Assembly (NCBI GenBank): GCA_964412555.1
Contig: CAYPPG010000003.1
Span: forward strand, 143,709-207,708
Length of the DNA stretch: 64,000 nt
Reading direction: 5' to 3'
Origin: CAYPPG01 sp964412555
GTDB lineage: Bacteria; Hinthialibacterota; Hinthialibacteria; Hinthialibacterales; Hinthialibacteraceae
The notes under the pieces were generated by a model. The model had not been told where the DNA came from and did not search any database. It saw nothing but the letters and a program-made list of their open reading frames with translations. How positions within the stretch are numbered: the first letter of the stretch is position 1; every line of letters starts with the position of its first letter. A program made the position numbers and the translations under genes. This document shows, piece by piece, positions 45,779 to 55,500 of this stretch.

Positions 45779-46957
45779 TCAGAAAAGTATCCAATCATCA
45801 GCAGCGACCGGTGGACCGCCGAAAATCAATGCGCCATAGGAACGTTCCTCATTGGCATACCCATTCCAGGTCATTTGAATATCTCGGTCGCCGGGACCGA
45901 CATCATCATTATCATCGTCGTTTACGGCAATATTAAAGCCAATCAATTCGATGTCGAGCGGATTCAGAACCGCGCCTTTGGCAATGCGATATTCGATAAT
46001 AAAACCGTCGTCCGAAGCCGTGTGTTCCGCATGCCAATCCGACTCTGCTTCGGTTCCGAACAGAAAATCCCCCAATGCAACGGCACGCCGTGCACCATTC
46101 GCGGTCATGGAGAATTTTCCGCTCGCGCCATATCCGACGTTGTTCCCATCATTCTGACTATAGTCACTGTCCAGCATAAACTCGACGGAATCATCATGCC
46201 AGAATGCCGCTTCATCGGTTTTCGGCGGTTCCGTATCTGCGCGGATAATATTGTCGCGTACATCTACTAAGGCATAGATAAAATCTTCATCATGAAAAAG
46301 ATAGAAATCACAGGACAAATCATCCATATCTCTCGGATAATAGGTCCTGCCGGTCGTTCCTTCTTGTGCGCTGATACGGCCATGCGCCGCTTGATCCCAA
46401 ACAGATTCATCTTTTTGCCCGTTAATCGTTACTGCCTCCGAAATCAGAGGGATCGTAATTTCACGTCGTCCGAAATAGAGATCGCCATAGGTGCTCTCAT
46501 CGTGCGCCAAGCCTGTCCAGCGCATTTGGTAATCGCTGCCGCTGGCAGACGAATCGTCCGCGTCGTTCACGGCAAGATTGAATCCAATGGTATCGCCCTT
46601 TTGGGGATTCCCGATTTTGGAGAGTTTGACTCGGAATTCATAGTTGAAACCGTCGAAATTTTCGTTGTCCCAAACCGATCCATACCATTCATCTTCCGGA
46701 CCGTCACCGAAAGTAGGATCTCCGGCTTCCTTGTCCCGGCGCGCCCCTGCGGAGGTTAACACAAACTGGCCGCCGGTTTCGTATTCTTCCGGATGATCAT
46801 TCACATTACCCTCGACAGCGTTGTGGTTGCCGTCGATAAAGATTTCGGCGGAATCCTCGTTCCAGGTTGCTCCATCTTCGCTTCCGGCATCCAACCGTTG
46901 CACCATCTCATAATCGATTACTGCGACAGCGATGTAGAGAAACTCATCATCATACAT
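45779..46957 (-). pseudogene. 5'-truncated CBM9-like secreted protein with C-terminal DWILF tail
   Basis: The open frame of 392 residues from 46957 encodes two CBM9-like beta-sandwich domains (about 1-165 and 170-392, with repeated segments such as WNEDSAEIFIDG and GDTIGFNLAVND). Reading upstream in frame, homology continues (YRAWAMYDDEFLYIAV) to about 46978, then a TGA stops it at 47000-47002. There is no signal peptide, so the original 5' end is missing. The replacement is the hicB-like fragment described next. It ends VAADDWILF, a tail shared in style with two other proteins of the window. Confidence 0.75.
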
Positions 46958-47237
46958 TGCCCAGGCGCGATAGGAATAATTGTTGGCGGTATGCCAGGAT
47001 CATTTCATGTAAGGCATCCTGCAACATTTCCCAACATTCATGCAAGGTCTTGCCTTCCGTGACGACTTCCGGCCATTCGACGAGTTGTCCCATATAGCCG
47101 CTACTGATTTTTGTGTATTTGGCTGTGTCCGTGACAGTCAGATTCAGCGATTCGAGAGAATGTTTGATAATTTTTCCGGAAGGAACGGGATTTTCATAGC
47201 CATTCCCTAAATACCATTTATATATTAATAAAATATC
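46950..47237 (-). pseudogene. HicB-like antitoxin fragment fused to the CBM9 gene
   Basis: The minus-strand frame contains KYTKISSGYMGQLVEWPEVV then TEGKTLHECWEMLQDALHEM, the typical HicB/UPF0150 partial-RNase-H-fold core. No ATG, GTG or TTG with a ribosome site precedes the domain, and no hicA lies beside it. After AYRQQ (to about 46980) the frame leaves the HicB family and ends within the CBM9 gene. It is probably a broken toxin-antitoxin remnant left by recombination. Confidence 0.55.
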
Positions 47238-47246
47238 TTATACATT

Positions 47247-49178
47247 TCAAGGTAAAAGACTGAATTGAAGTTGCAGAGCAGTCATTTCACGGAAATCTCC
47301 CCTTATCCATAACGTTTGACCATCCCAAGTATATTCATCCCGATTCAAGAGACGTTCGTTCATAGTAACTTTCACAAGATCTTTCGGGGCATCGAGTAGT
47401 TCGAAAACAGGATTTACACAAACAACGTTGGGATTCAACTCAATGGTTATGGTGGTGTCCTCTACAACCAACCTAAGGGCACGCCTTTCCGGGGCATAGG
47501 CATCGATGTCCAGTCTGGCTCCTTCAATAGTCAATTCCGGTGGATGCGAAAAACTATGCGCCCATTCCAAAAGACGTTGATCACTTGCATCGGTCATTCC
47601 GATGAGCCATACCCAACGCCGCAAGTTCATCCGTTTGGGCTGCCCCAAAGCATCCAATGTTTCAAGCGCTGCTGTTCGCACAGGTTCCGGTTGTTTATGG
47701 AATCCCCATGTCATAATGCTATTGTGTGAAGGCGTATATTGAATACGGTCGTTAATCGCGAAACCGGTCGTTCTTCCTCGCGCCAGCGGCCAATGGTTCC
47801 CCCAATAAGCTGGCGTTACAAGGACGTTTTGATCATAAAACGGATCGAACACCTGAGGAATATAGGGATCGTTGGGATTGAAGTAGATGGCATCGAGTTT
47901 TTCCCCTTCGTTCAGCCGAATCAGGTACAGGATCGGCACGTCGCGTGGAGTTAATTTCTCTCCTTGCTCGGAATGAAAAAATGGGAACTCAATTTCTCGT
48001 TTATAGCCATCTACAAAAAGAAAATCGACAAGATTGGATGGCAAGACCTGAAACGGATATGCCGCTTGAGGGGTAAGAATGATGAATTCACTCAATTCAT
48101 ATTTTGTTCCCGCCGTGCTTTTCAGATTGAGGACGCGCGTTCCATATCCATCCGGATAGAAATAGTAATCTTCGACTGCCGAATCCCCCCACACTTTGTA
48201 ATGAAAATCACACGACTGGTAACTCCATCGAACATGAATCCGCGAGACGGTCGACTCGATGATTTGCACGCGTCCATAGCGCAGTTCCTTGTCCATGAGC
48301 GGCTCGACACAGTCGGTATATCCTTTCGGAGGCTGGGTTTCCGCCCATTCATAGCACAAGCCGGTATTGTACCGCCCCGACCAAAAAGGAATATAACAGG
48401 CGCCCCGCCAAAAGACGAAACGGGAACCGTTCGGCAGCGAAACCACGATATCGTGAAGATGTTCATCCCACCCCTTATCGTAATCCATCGATGACAACGT
48501 TCCATCAGCAGCCCGGATGGAGATCGGGGCATCATATCGAAGTTTGGTTTTGGTTGCGCCAAACTCTGGCCAGGCGGGGATTTCCCGCACGATCATGGTT
48601 TGTATTTTTTTATTCCAGATTTCGGTTCCATCGTCTCGAAGGATGCTAACGCACAGTTCATCACGGTCAACGTTAGGAGGAAGTGGTGGCAATAGCATGT
48701 TGATTTCATTTCGTATGCCCTTTTTCAAGGGGAAAGAAACTACGGTCTTCTCATTGGGAGTCGTGGCAAACCAGGCCATCACCTGACTTCCTAGATAATC
48801 CCGCTCATAGTTGATTGCAGCAACATCTACATGCCCTTTTTGATTATTTCCGAGTAATAACCAATCTGAGGGCGGCAAGATGGTTCCGAGATCGACCGGA
48901 TTGATAATGATATCAGGCTTTGCAATGGCATCTGCCTCGAAAGCAGATTGGTGAATGTTATGCTGCCCTATCCGTTCCAAACCATAAGGCGGCCGCCAAG
49001 GGTGCGAAGATTCAACAAGGATTTGCTGTTCTTCTGTCTTTTCTTTGGGATGTACTATCAAGGCACAGGAAAGCAAAACAATCCACAAACTCATGAAGCA
49101 AACAAATCCTCGTGAAATCGAAAACGTGTATCTTGAAATGAAAACATCATTACTCTGTAAACAGTAATTTCTACGCAT
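47247..49178 (-). CDS. Large secreted protein of unknown function
   Basis: A 643-residue exported protein. The ATG at 49178 has AAGGAGAGG upstream; an in-frame ATG seven codons earlier lies before this site. The N terminus is basic then hydrophobic (FVCFMSLWIVLLSCALIV), a signal peptide or anchor. The rest is beta-rich with many Trp/Tyr (FVFWRGACYIPFWSGRYNTG, YYFYPDGYGTRVL) and resembles conserved planctomycete-type exported proteins, but I cannot name the family. It stands alone, downstream of the palindromic repeat at 49330. Confidence 0.65.
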   Translation of the reverse strand: MRRNYCLQSNDVFISRYTFSISRGFVCFMSLWIVLLSCALIVHPKEKTEEQQILVESSHPWRPPYGLERIGQHNIHQSAFEADAIAKPDIIINPVDLGTILPPSDWLLLGNNQKGHVDVAAINYERDYLGSQVMAWFATTPNEKTVVSFPLKKGIRNEINMLLPPLPPNVDRDELCVSILRDDGTEIWNKKIQTMIVREIPAWPEFGATKTKLRYDAPISIRAADGTLSSMDYDKGWDEHLHDIVVSLPNGSRFVFWRGACYIPFWSGRYNTGLCYEWAETQPPKGYTDCVEPLMDKELRYGRVQIIESTVSRIHVRWSYQSCDFHYKVWGDSAVEDYYFYPDGYGTRVLNLKSTAGTKYELSEFIILTPQAAYPFQVLPSNLVDFLFVDGYKREIEFPFFHSEQGEKLTPRDVPILYLIRLNEGEKLDAIYFNPNDPYIPQVFDPFYDQNVLVTPAYWGNHWPLARGRTTGFAINDRIQYTPSHNSIMTWGFHKQPEPVRTAALETLDALGQPKRMNLRRWVWLIGMTDASDQRLLEWAHSFSHPPELTIEGARLDIDAYAPERRALRLVVEDTTITIELNPNVVCVNPVFELLDAPKDLVKVTMNERLLNRDEYTWDGQTLWIRGDFREMTALQLQFSLLP

Positions 49179-49329
49179 CACCTCTCCTTTACAAACCAAT
49201 CCTTCTCCCTGGACTTATCCATTGCCTTCTTCTGGTCTTGTTTTGATCGTGATTCATTTCAAACCGCCGGTCAAGACAAAATTGTTTATTCATAATAGCA
49301 GTTCTACCCATCTGGATTCAATTTCAATA

Positions 49330-49387
49330 GGGTAAAGCAAGCATCTCGCTTGCTCTTTTGATGCAAGCAGGAATGCTTGTTTTACCC
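49330..49387. repeat. Long imperfect intergenic inverted repeat
   Basis: GGGTAAA (49330-49336) pairs with TTTACCC (49381-49387). Between them GCAAGC/GCTTGC units repeat (49337-49352 and 49364-49380), so the element folds as nested hairpins. It is related in style to the 'gcaagcgaggacgcttgc' element at 58601-58618. It is the only structure in the gap 49179-49519. Confidence 0.6.
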
Positions 49388-49519
49388 ACGAAAAGAAAAT
49401 CGAAATCGGATTACTTTATCCATGTTCGGCGAGTAGACTTTTTCATTCAATTGCTTGATAATTGTTTGTAAGTCCAGATAATAGCGGATCGACATAGGGT
49501 ACTATTTCTTAGGGGAGAT

Positions 49520-50173
49520 ATGAAAATGGACATAAAACGATGTAATTCATTCACCTTGATCGAGTTATTGATCGTTGTAGCCATCATTGGGATATTAGCC
49601 GCTATCGCAGTTCCGAATTTCCTCAACGCACAGACCCGGTCAAAGATCGCGCGAACGAAAGCCGATCTACGGATGTTGGATGATCAGGCCGTTATCCGTC
49701 ACATGGATACGGGATTGTGGCTGATCGATGGTGACGATTGTGGCAAAGAGGGGATCAATGATGAACGGTGCTGTTTCGTAAACGGGGTTCATTATTTCGG
49801 TATCACCCCGAATCAAGCCGGCATAGCGAACGTTCTGCAAGATAACCATTTCAACGGCCAAAACTGGGCTTTGCTCACGACACCGGTGGCGTATATCGGT
49901 AGTATCCCAGTGGATCCGTTTGGGAATGGATGTTTTTATGGGTACGTAGACCGTGACTGCTCCAATAGTCCGAATGGGACTTGGTACATGATGTTTGCGG
50001 CGGGTCCGGATAAAACCTATTATGGTGACTGGGCTGCAACCCAGCGCGTGATTCCCTATAATGGCAGTAATGGCCTGGCGTCCAACGGCGATATCTGGCG
50101 GTCGCGCAAACTGCGTGATTCGGGAGATCGATTTCGCTATACGGATGAAGTTTTGCAGGACTATTGGGATTGA
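49520..50173 (+). CDS. Type II secretion-type pseudopilin
   Basis: A 217-residue protein with the prepilin signature: a short basic leader, cleavage before Phe11 in SFTLIELL, then the hydrophobic helix VVAIIGILAAIAVPNFLNA. It continues ADLRMLDD and a soluble C-terminal domain with several cysteines. The N-terminal style is typical of type II pseudopilins of planctomycete/Sumerlaeota-like genomes, which often lack a neighbouring assembly machine. GGGAGA precedes the ATG. The downstream gap to the ABC permease is 70 bases; co-transcription is possible. Confidence 0.85.
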   Translation: MKMDIKRCNSFTLIELLIVVAIIGILAAIAVPNFLNAQTRSKIARTKADLRMLDDQAVIRHMDTGLWLIDGDDCGKEGINDERCCFVNGVHYFGITPNQAGIANVLQDNHFNGQNWALLTTPVAYIGSIPVDPFGNGCFYGYVDRDCSNSPNGTWYMMFAAGPDKTYYGDWAATQRVIPYNGSNGLASNGDIWRSRKLRDSGDRFRYTDEVLQDYWD

Positions 50174-50243
50174 CCTCATTCGGCTTCTCCTATAATAAAT
50201 CATATCCATCCATCTCTGAATTTCGTTATCATGAGGAATCAGC

Positions 50244-51389
50244 ATGTTTTTGAAACTTGTATTGAATCAAGCGAAGTATAAATGGGGAATCAATCTTTTA
50301 ATTACGCTTGCACTGACAACTGTTGTCGCGCTGTATGTTTATTTGCAAAATACCACCCAATTTGCGAACCGTTCCATGCAGTTGATCATGAAAAATATGG
50401 GACACAATTTGTTACTGATCCCCGAAGAAGCCGACCCGGTTGACATATATCTATGTACAGATCAGCAAATCCTGTTTTCGGATCAGGTAACCCGCGAACT
50501 CGCCAAATATACCCACTTAGCCTCGCGATACTATGTTTCCGTACTTCAGCAAAAAATCAACATTGACGGGCACGAATTCATTTTAACCGGAATCGAACCG
50601 GTTCCACGCAAAGACGAAACCCGTGAAAAAGGAAACATGATCGCTCCACTAAAAAGCGACTTTGTCCGATTGGGCTATACGGCAGCCCAAAAACTAAATG
50701 CAAGGGAAGGAACGGAAGTCAATATTCTCGACCGGTCCTACCAAGTATCCGCAATATTTCGCTCAAAAGGAACGCTCGATGATTATCGTATCTATATCGC
50801 CCTTTCGGAAAGTCAGGCGCTGTTCGAAAAACCGGGGCAGATCAACGCAACCCTAGCCTTCGCCTGCCTCCACGTCGGGAACCAGGAAGAAACCGAAGCC
50901 TTTCAAAAAAGGGAACTTGCCAAACTCGCTCCAGGTTTTAAACAAATTACCAAGACAGACATCTTTCAAGGCCGCTATCTCGCTCGTCTGACAACTCGAG
51001 AATCGTTGAAATACTTATTTTTCATTGTGCTGGGTGTCGTAGTTTTGTTGATCACCATTACCGGTTTCCAGGAAGTCACCGAACGCCGTAGAGAGTTGGG
51101 GATTCTTGTTTCCATGGGCGCGAGTTATTTCTATATTCTCGCGCTGTACTTTGCAAAGATTTTGGTACTCGCTTTGATCGCTTCGGTAGCCGGTTTTTTG
51201 ATCGGTTCTTATCTGTCGATCTCTTTGAACGCCCCTCTGCTGATCGTCAACACATCCCACGTACGGATACTATGGAAACATTTACCCAATACGATTTATA
51301 TAACGTGTGCAATTGTACTCATCGCTGAATTGCTTCCAATTGTGAAGCTGGTGAGAATGGATCCTGCATCCACTTTGATCGAGGAATAA
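50244..51389 (+). CDS. ABC transporter permease (MacB/LolC/FtsX-like)
   Basis: A 381-residue inner-membrane protein: an N-terminal membrane helix (about 15-35), a large extracytoplasmic domain (about 36-245), then three clustered helices (about 255-370) containing the FtsX-type core. This is the MacB/LolC/LolE topology for moving lipoproteins or envelope molecules. It is followed after 5 bases by the matching ATPase gene. The substrate is not readable. A stand-alone CheY-like gene follows the pair. Confidence 0.88.
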   Translation: MFLKLVLNQAKYKWGINLLITLALTTVVALYVYLQNTTQFANRSMQLIMKNMGHNLLLIPEEADPVDIYLCTDQQILFSDQVTRELAKYTHLASRYYVSVLQQKINIDGHEFILTGIEPVPRKDETREKGNMIAPLKSDFVRLGYTAAQKLNAREGTEVNILDRSYQVSAIFRSKGTLDDYRIYIALSESQALFEKPGQINATLAFACLHVGNQEETEAFQKRELAKLAPGFKQITKTDIFQGRYLARLTTRESLKYLFFIVLGVVVLLITITGFQEVTERRRELGILVSMGASYFYILALYFAKILVLALIASVAGFLIGSYLSISLNAPLLIVNTSHVRILWKHLPNTIYITCAIVLIAELLPIVKLVRMDPASTLIEE

Positions 51390-51394
51390 AGCGA

Positions 51395-52054
51395 ATGATC
51401 ACTGCCAAGGATTTGACTAAAATTTATACAAAATCAAATGAAAAAATTACAGCAATCAACCATCTGAACCTCTCCATTGAAAAAGGGGATTTTGTGGTGG
51501 TTTACGGCGCCAGCGGATGCGGTAAGAGTACGATACTGCTCCTCTTAGGCGGAATGCTCCATCCCACATCGGGAGAAGTCCTATACCAAGACCGGGATTT
51601 GTATGCGCAATCTTCGTTTCTGCGAAGAAAATACCGGAAACATATTGTTGGTTTCATGTTCCAGAAATTTTATTTAATGCCGTATCTGTCTGCGAAAGAC
51701 AATATTCAATTAGCTATGTCCCTGCGGAACCAGAATCCCGGCAGCGAAGAGAAAATCGGTGCTCTTACAGCACGTCTTGGACTTGATCAGAGAATGGATC
51801 ATCTTCCTGAAGAGCTAAGCGTCGGTGAACAACAGCGTGTCGCATTGGCTCGGACCTTGGCCGGTAATCCCGATCTTATTCTGGCTGACGAACCCACCGG
51901 CAATTTGGATCGTGAAAATACACGAATGATCGCCGAATGCCTGCAAGAAGAAAATTCACGAGGGAAAACAATCGTCTTGGCTACCCACGATGAATCCCTC
52001 ATTGAACTGGGAAACAAACAATTCTACTTGGTTTCGGGACAACTCACTGAATAG
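51395..52054 (+). CDS. ABC transporter ATPase (LolD/MacB-like)
   Basis: A 219-residue cytoplasmic ATPase. Walker A is GASGCGKST (38-46), the Q-loop region precedes KFYLMPYLS, the signature is LSVGEQQ (141-147), and Walker B with switch is LILADEPTG (161-169). It has the length and spacing of LolD/MacB-type ATPases that work with FtsX-fold permeases, and it follows its permease by 5 bases. Confidence 0.92.
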   Translation: MITAKDLTKIYTKSNEKITAINHLNLSIEKGDFVVVYGASGCGKSTILLLLGGMLHPTSGEVLYQDRDLYAQSSFLRRKYRKHIVGFMFQKFYLMPYLSAKDNIQLAMSLRNQNPGSEEKIGALTARLGLDQRMDHLPEELSVGEQQRVALARTLAGNPDLILADEPTGNLDRENTRMIAECLQEENSRGKTIVLATHDESLIELGNKQFYLVSGQLTE

Positions 52055-52190
52055 AGCCGTTCTGCAAACGCAATTATTCAATGACTTTCCAAGGTGCAAT
52101 GTACAAAGAGACAAAAACCGTGGTCAGCCCAGTTGGCAAAGGATCGATTTTGACTGTACAATTGCAATACCGGAAAATGAGGAGCAAACG

Positions 52191-52556
52191 ATGGCCGACA
52201 TCACGATTGCGATCGTAGAAGACGAAGAGGAGTTGAGGGAAAATTTGCAGGATCTTCTTGAATTCAAAGGATATACCGTTAAAGCGTATACGAATGCAGA
52301 GGATATGCTGGCCGATTTTGATTCACTCGACGCCAAACTGGTATTGATGGATTTTCAATTACCGGGAATGACTGGAATCGAGGCGCTCCCACTGTTGAAA
52401 GAAAAGAAACCGCAAACCCCAGTGGCGCTGGTGACTGCATCTTCCCAGCAAAATACCCGCGAAGAGGCGGAAAAAAGCGGAATAGACCGGATCGTTCTGA
52501 AACCGTATTCACCGCAGGACATTTTCACCGCTGTAGAAGAAATGCTTTCTCAATAA
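52191..52556 (+). CDS. Stand-alone CheY-like response regulator receiver
   Basis: A 121-residue receiver domain. The ATG at 52191 follows GAGGAG; a longer frame from 51990 overlaps the ATPase gene and is rejected. Acidic residues 10-11, phospho-acceptor Asp54 (VLMDFQLPG), Thr82 and Lys104 (LKPYS) are all in place, so it should be phosphorylatable. No output domain. It lies 136 bases after the ABC genes with no kinase nearby. Confidence 0.92.
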   Translation: MADITIAIVEDEEELRENLQDLLEFKGYTVKAYTNAEDMLADFDSLDAKLVLMDFQLPGMTGIEALPLLKEKKPQTPVALVTASSQQNTREEAEKSGIDRIVLKPYSPQDIFTAVEEMLSQ

Positions 52557-52590
52557 ATATGTATCCAGTTTTCCCATAACGAAGACCGAT

Positions 52591-55500
52591 CTACCGGATC
52601 TGCCAATGTTGTACCGGAGTAAGAATATCCAAACGGATTTCCAATACATGATCCCCTTGCGGTAAATTGTCGATAACGATTTCGCCCCCTTCATTTTTGT
52701 TAATAAATTCGTATGAAGCAATTTCTTCTCCATCCAGGAGTACAATATTCGGAGCCATCTCCGTTTGAATAGTCAGTTCATCTTCCGTTTCTCCCTGTTT
52801 CTCTAAACGATAGGATTTCAAATCCAGCGAATTCTCGAGCACGCTCAGCGAAAAATCTATAGTGTTGTTTGAGTGATACTTCACTTCAGCCGTTTGAAAT
52901 GAATTTCCCCCAATGATGGATATTTGCCTGATGGTATCATCGATTCGACGGCGAATAAGCTGAAAGGAATGATTCATGAGATTCAGGGATATCTCATCAT
53001 ATCCATCGGCATGGCGGATTCCCAATGTATCTTCGTTATCGAATTCCGATTCCAGAATGCGAGATTCTGTCAAAAACGGCTCTATGATAGTCACATGTCT
53101 CGTTTGAGGTGTATTCGTTCTTCGGGCAAGGATAACCGGATGAATCCGTGGAGGATTGGGTGATGGACCATTGGCAAGGTAATAATCGGTTGGCTCTCCA
53201 CCGGGGAAAATTAATTGTACACCGCGTGTTTCGGAAGGAACCGGTTCTCCGCTTCGGAACACTTGCAGATTGTCGATAAAAATAAGAAAAGGAATTTCCG
53301 CTTTTTCCGCACCGAAAAGTGTGAACTGCAACCGTCGGGCACGGAGATCGCTACCACCGACTTGATCGGGCTGTGTCAGATCGAGTTCGACGTGTTGCCA
53401 TTCACCGGTTTGAACTGTTTCGCCACGCGCGATTTCCCAGCGCGCATCGGGGTACTCCGGCACTGCAATCAATTGCAAGATGAGCTGAGAAAATGTGGCC
53501 GCTTCGATTTTGATATCGAAGGTCAGGCGGTCGGGAATGATTTCTTCCTCGGAAAGCAATTCAAATTCTTTCGAAATTGTTTGATACCGCCTTGGAACAA
53601 TCACCCATGAAAGAGAAAATTGACCTTCGGTTGCCTCCGAAGATAAATTGACATTGCCGTTCCAGTCATCTACGTTTTCGAACCCATCTTGGAATCCGAA
53701 CGGTTTCCGGCTTTCAATCCGAACCATTTCGGCAGAATGATATTTCAAAATATCTGCAACTCGAGCATCGTTATACAATCGCGGCGTTTTTAAAAAGTTG
53801 TAGCCATTTTGGGACTGTTCCCAATCCGCATCTCCGCCGGTGGCTTCAAATGGATACTCGCTGAAAAAATCGCCGGCAGAATGGAAAACAAAGTCGATTG
53901 AATCTTGATCCGTGGAAACCTCATCGATCAACACAGCATAATCATCATCCACCGTGATCACCGTTCGTTGAACACTTGATCCTTGGGAATAAACCGGCTG
54001 TCCAATTGTCGCTTTCATGACTTGGAACGAATCGAGTGAAGAGGAATACAAATCGATCGGCCGTTCCTTTTCGGAATCGATCTTCTGATTCTGTTCACCG
54101 AGAATGACCGTATTATGTCCCAACGATTGACGAAACCAGCCTCCGAATTCAGCCGTATTTGCTTGCCCAATCCCCAAATCGGGCAGCCATTCAAATCCTT
54201 GTCCATAGAGAGAAACATGGAGTTTATCGAAATGGCCGTGTCCCAACCCATGGGGACCGTAATCCATGATGGCAGCCAGATCCTGCAAACGATCACCGGA
54301 GCGCAGGATGGATAATCCCATTTTATCATTGAGAGAAGGAGAAATTTGCAAAACACCTCGCTCGTACTCGCGTCCGAAGAAAAGGGATTCCATCGTATTG
54401 CGTTTGTAACCGAGATCGTCGTATATTTCAGTCAGGACTTCGCTAAAAACGGGTTCATCATAATGGGCATGGGCATGTTCATAGATATAATCGCGCCGCT
54501 CGATGGCTTGTGCAAATGAATCGTTGAGTTTGGGGAATGTGCCATCCGGATAGAGAAGACTCAGCACTGCCTGATGAGCCAATTGTATTTTCTCATCGAA
54601 CGCCGGAACATTATGCGCTTCCATCGTCTCCATCAACAATTCCAGGGGAGTCAGAGCAAAAAAGTGATAGCCGGTCGATCCCTCCAGCCATAGCCCATCA
54701 TCCCGGATGGCGTTTTCTTTGAGAAAATGAAATCCTTCCGGCCCATTCACCGCCCAATCGACAAGTTCGGAATCGTTCAAGACATATCCTGCAAATCCGA
54801 CAGCGGTATCATGCCAAGCCTGCCAGTTGCTGGTACCTTCCGGATTTCCTTGGATGATCGCCACTATGGGGCGGATCAAGTTCTGCTCGATATGGGCATG
54901 GTCAGCGGGGGAATACACCGCATCGAAGCGCGTAAAATCGTAAGCAATAAGAGCATGAACAAGCCAGATCGCTTCACCCAATGTTTCCGTCATCAAGCGG
55001 GCAGACCAGGAAGATTGACCCTGTTCGTAATCATCGAATGGCCAGGATTTATAGCGGTCAGCAAAATCCAGCAACATTTCTCGCACAAGAGCGGCATATT
55101 CGATTTTAGGTTCCAATGCATACGCAATGCCCAAACTACGCAGCCGCGAAGCCAATTCATAATGATAATGACCGTACCATCCTTCTTCATATTTATCTCC
55201 ACGATAACGGCGGCCATCGATGGAACAAAAGTATTCACCCGGCCGGAGCGGATCGAAAATCAATGGTGCGCCGTCTCCATCATTTGGATCGTCGTTCCCA
55301 TCTCCAATTCCATCGCAAATATAGAGTCCCGTATATCCCGCTTCTCGTTCGGGAACTTGCAAATTCTCTTCTACAAGATTGTCTCCATGTTGAATCAGCG
55401 AATCGTTAATTTGGCGTAGATAATCATCCCCTTCCGTTCCTTGTCGACGAATATCTTCAAGTTGTTTAGGAGATGTAAAAAGAAAGCCGGATGGTGATGG

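Noticed and set aside
45746..46270. 174-codon plus-strand frame
   Set aside because: Antisense to the CBM9-like gene; unlikely composition.
51990..52190. N-terminal extension of the CheY-like protein
   Set aside because: It overlaps the ABC ATPase gene; the ATG at 52191 has GAGGAG and starts exactly at the receiver fold.
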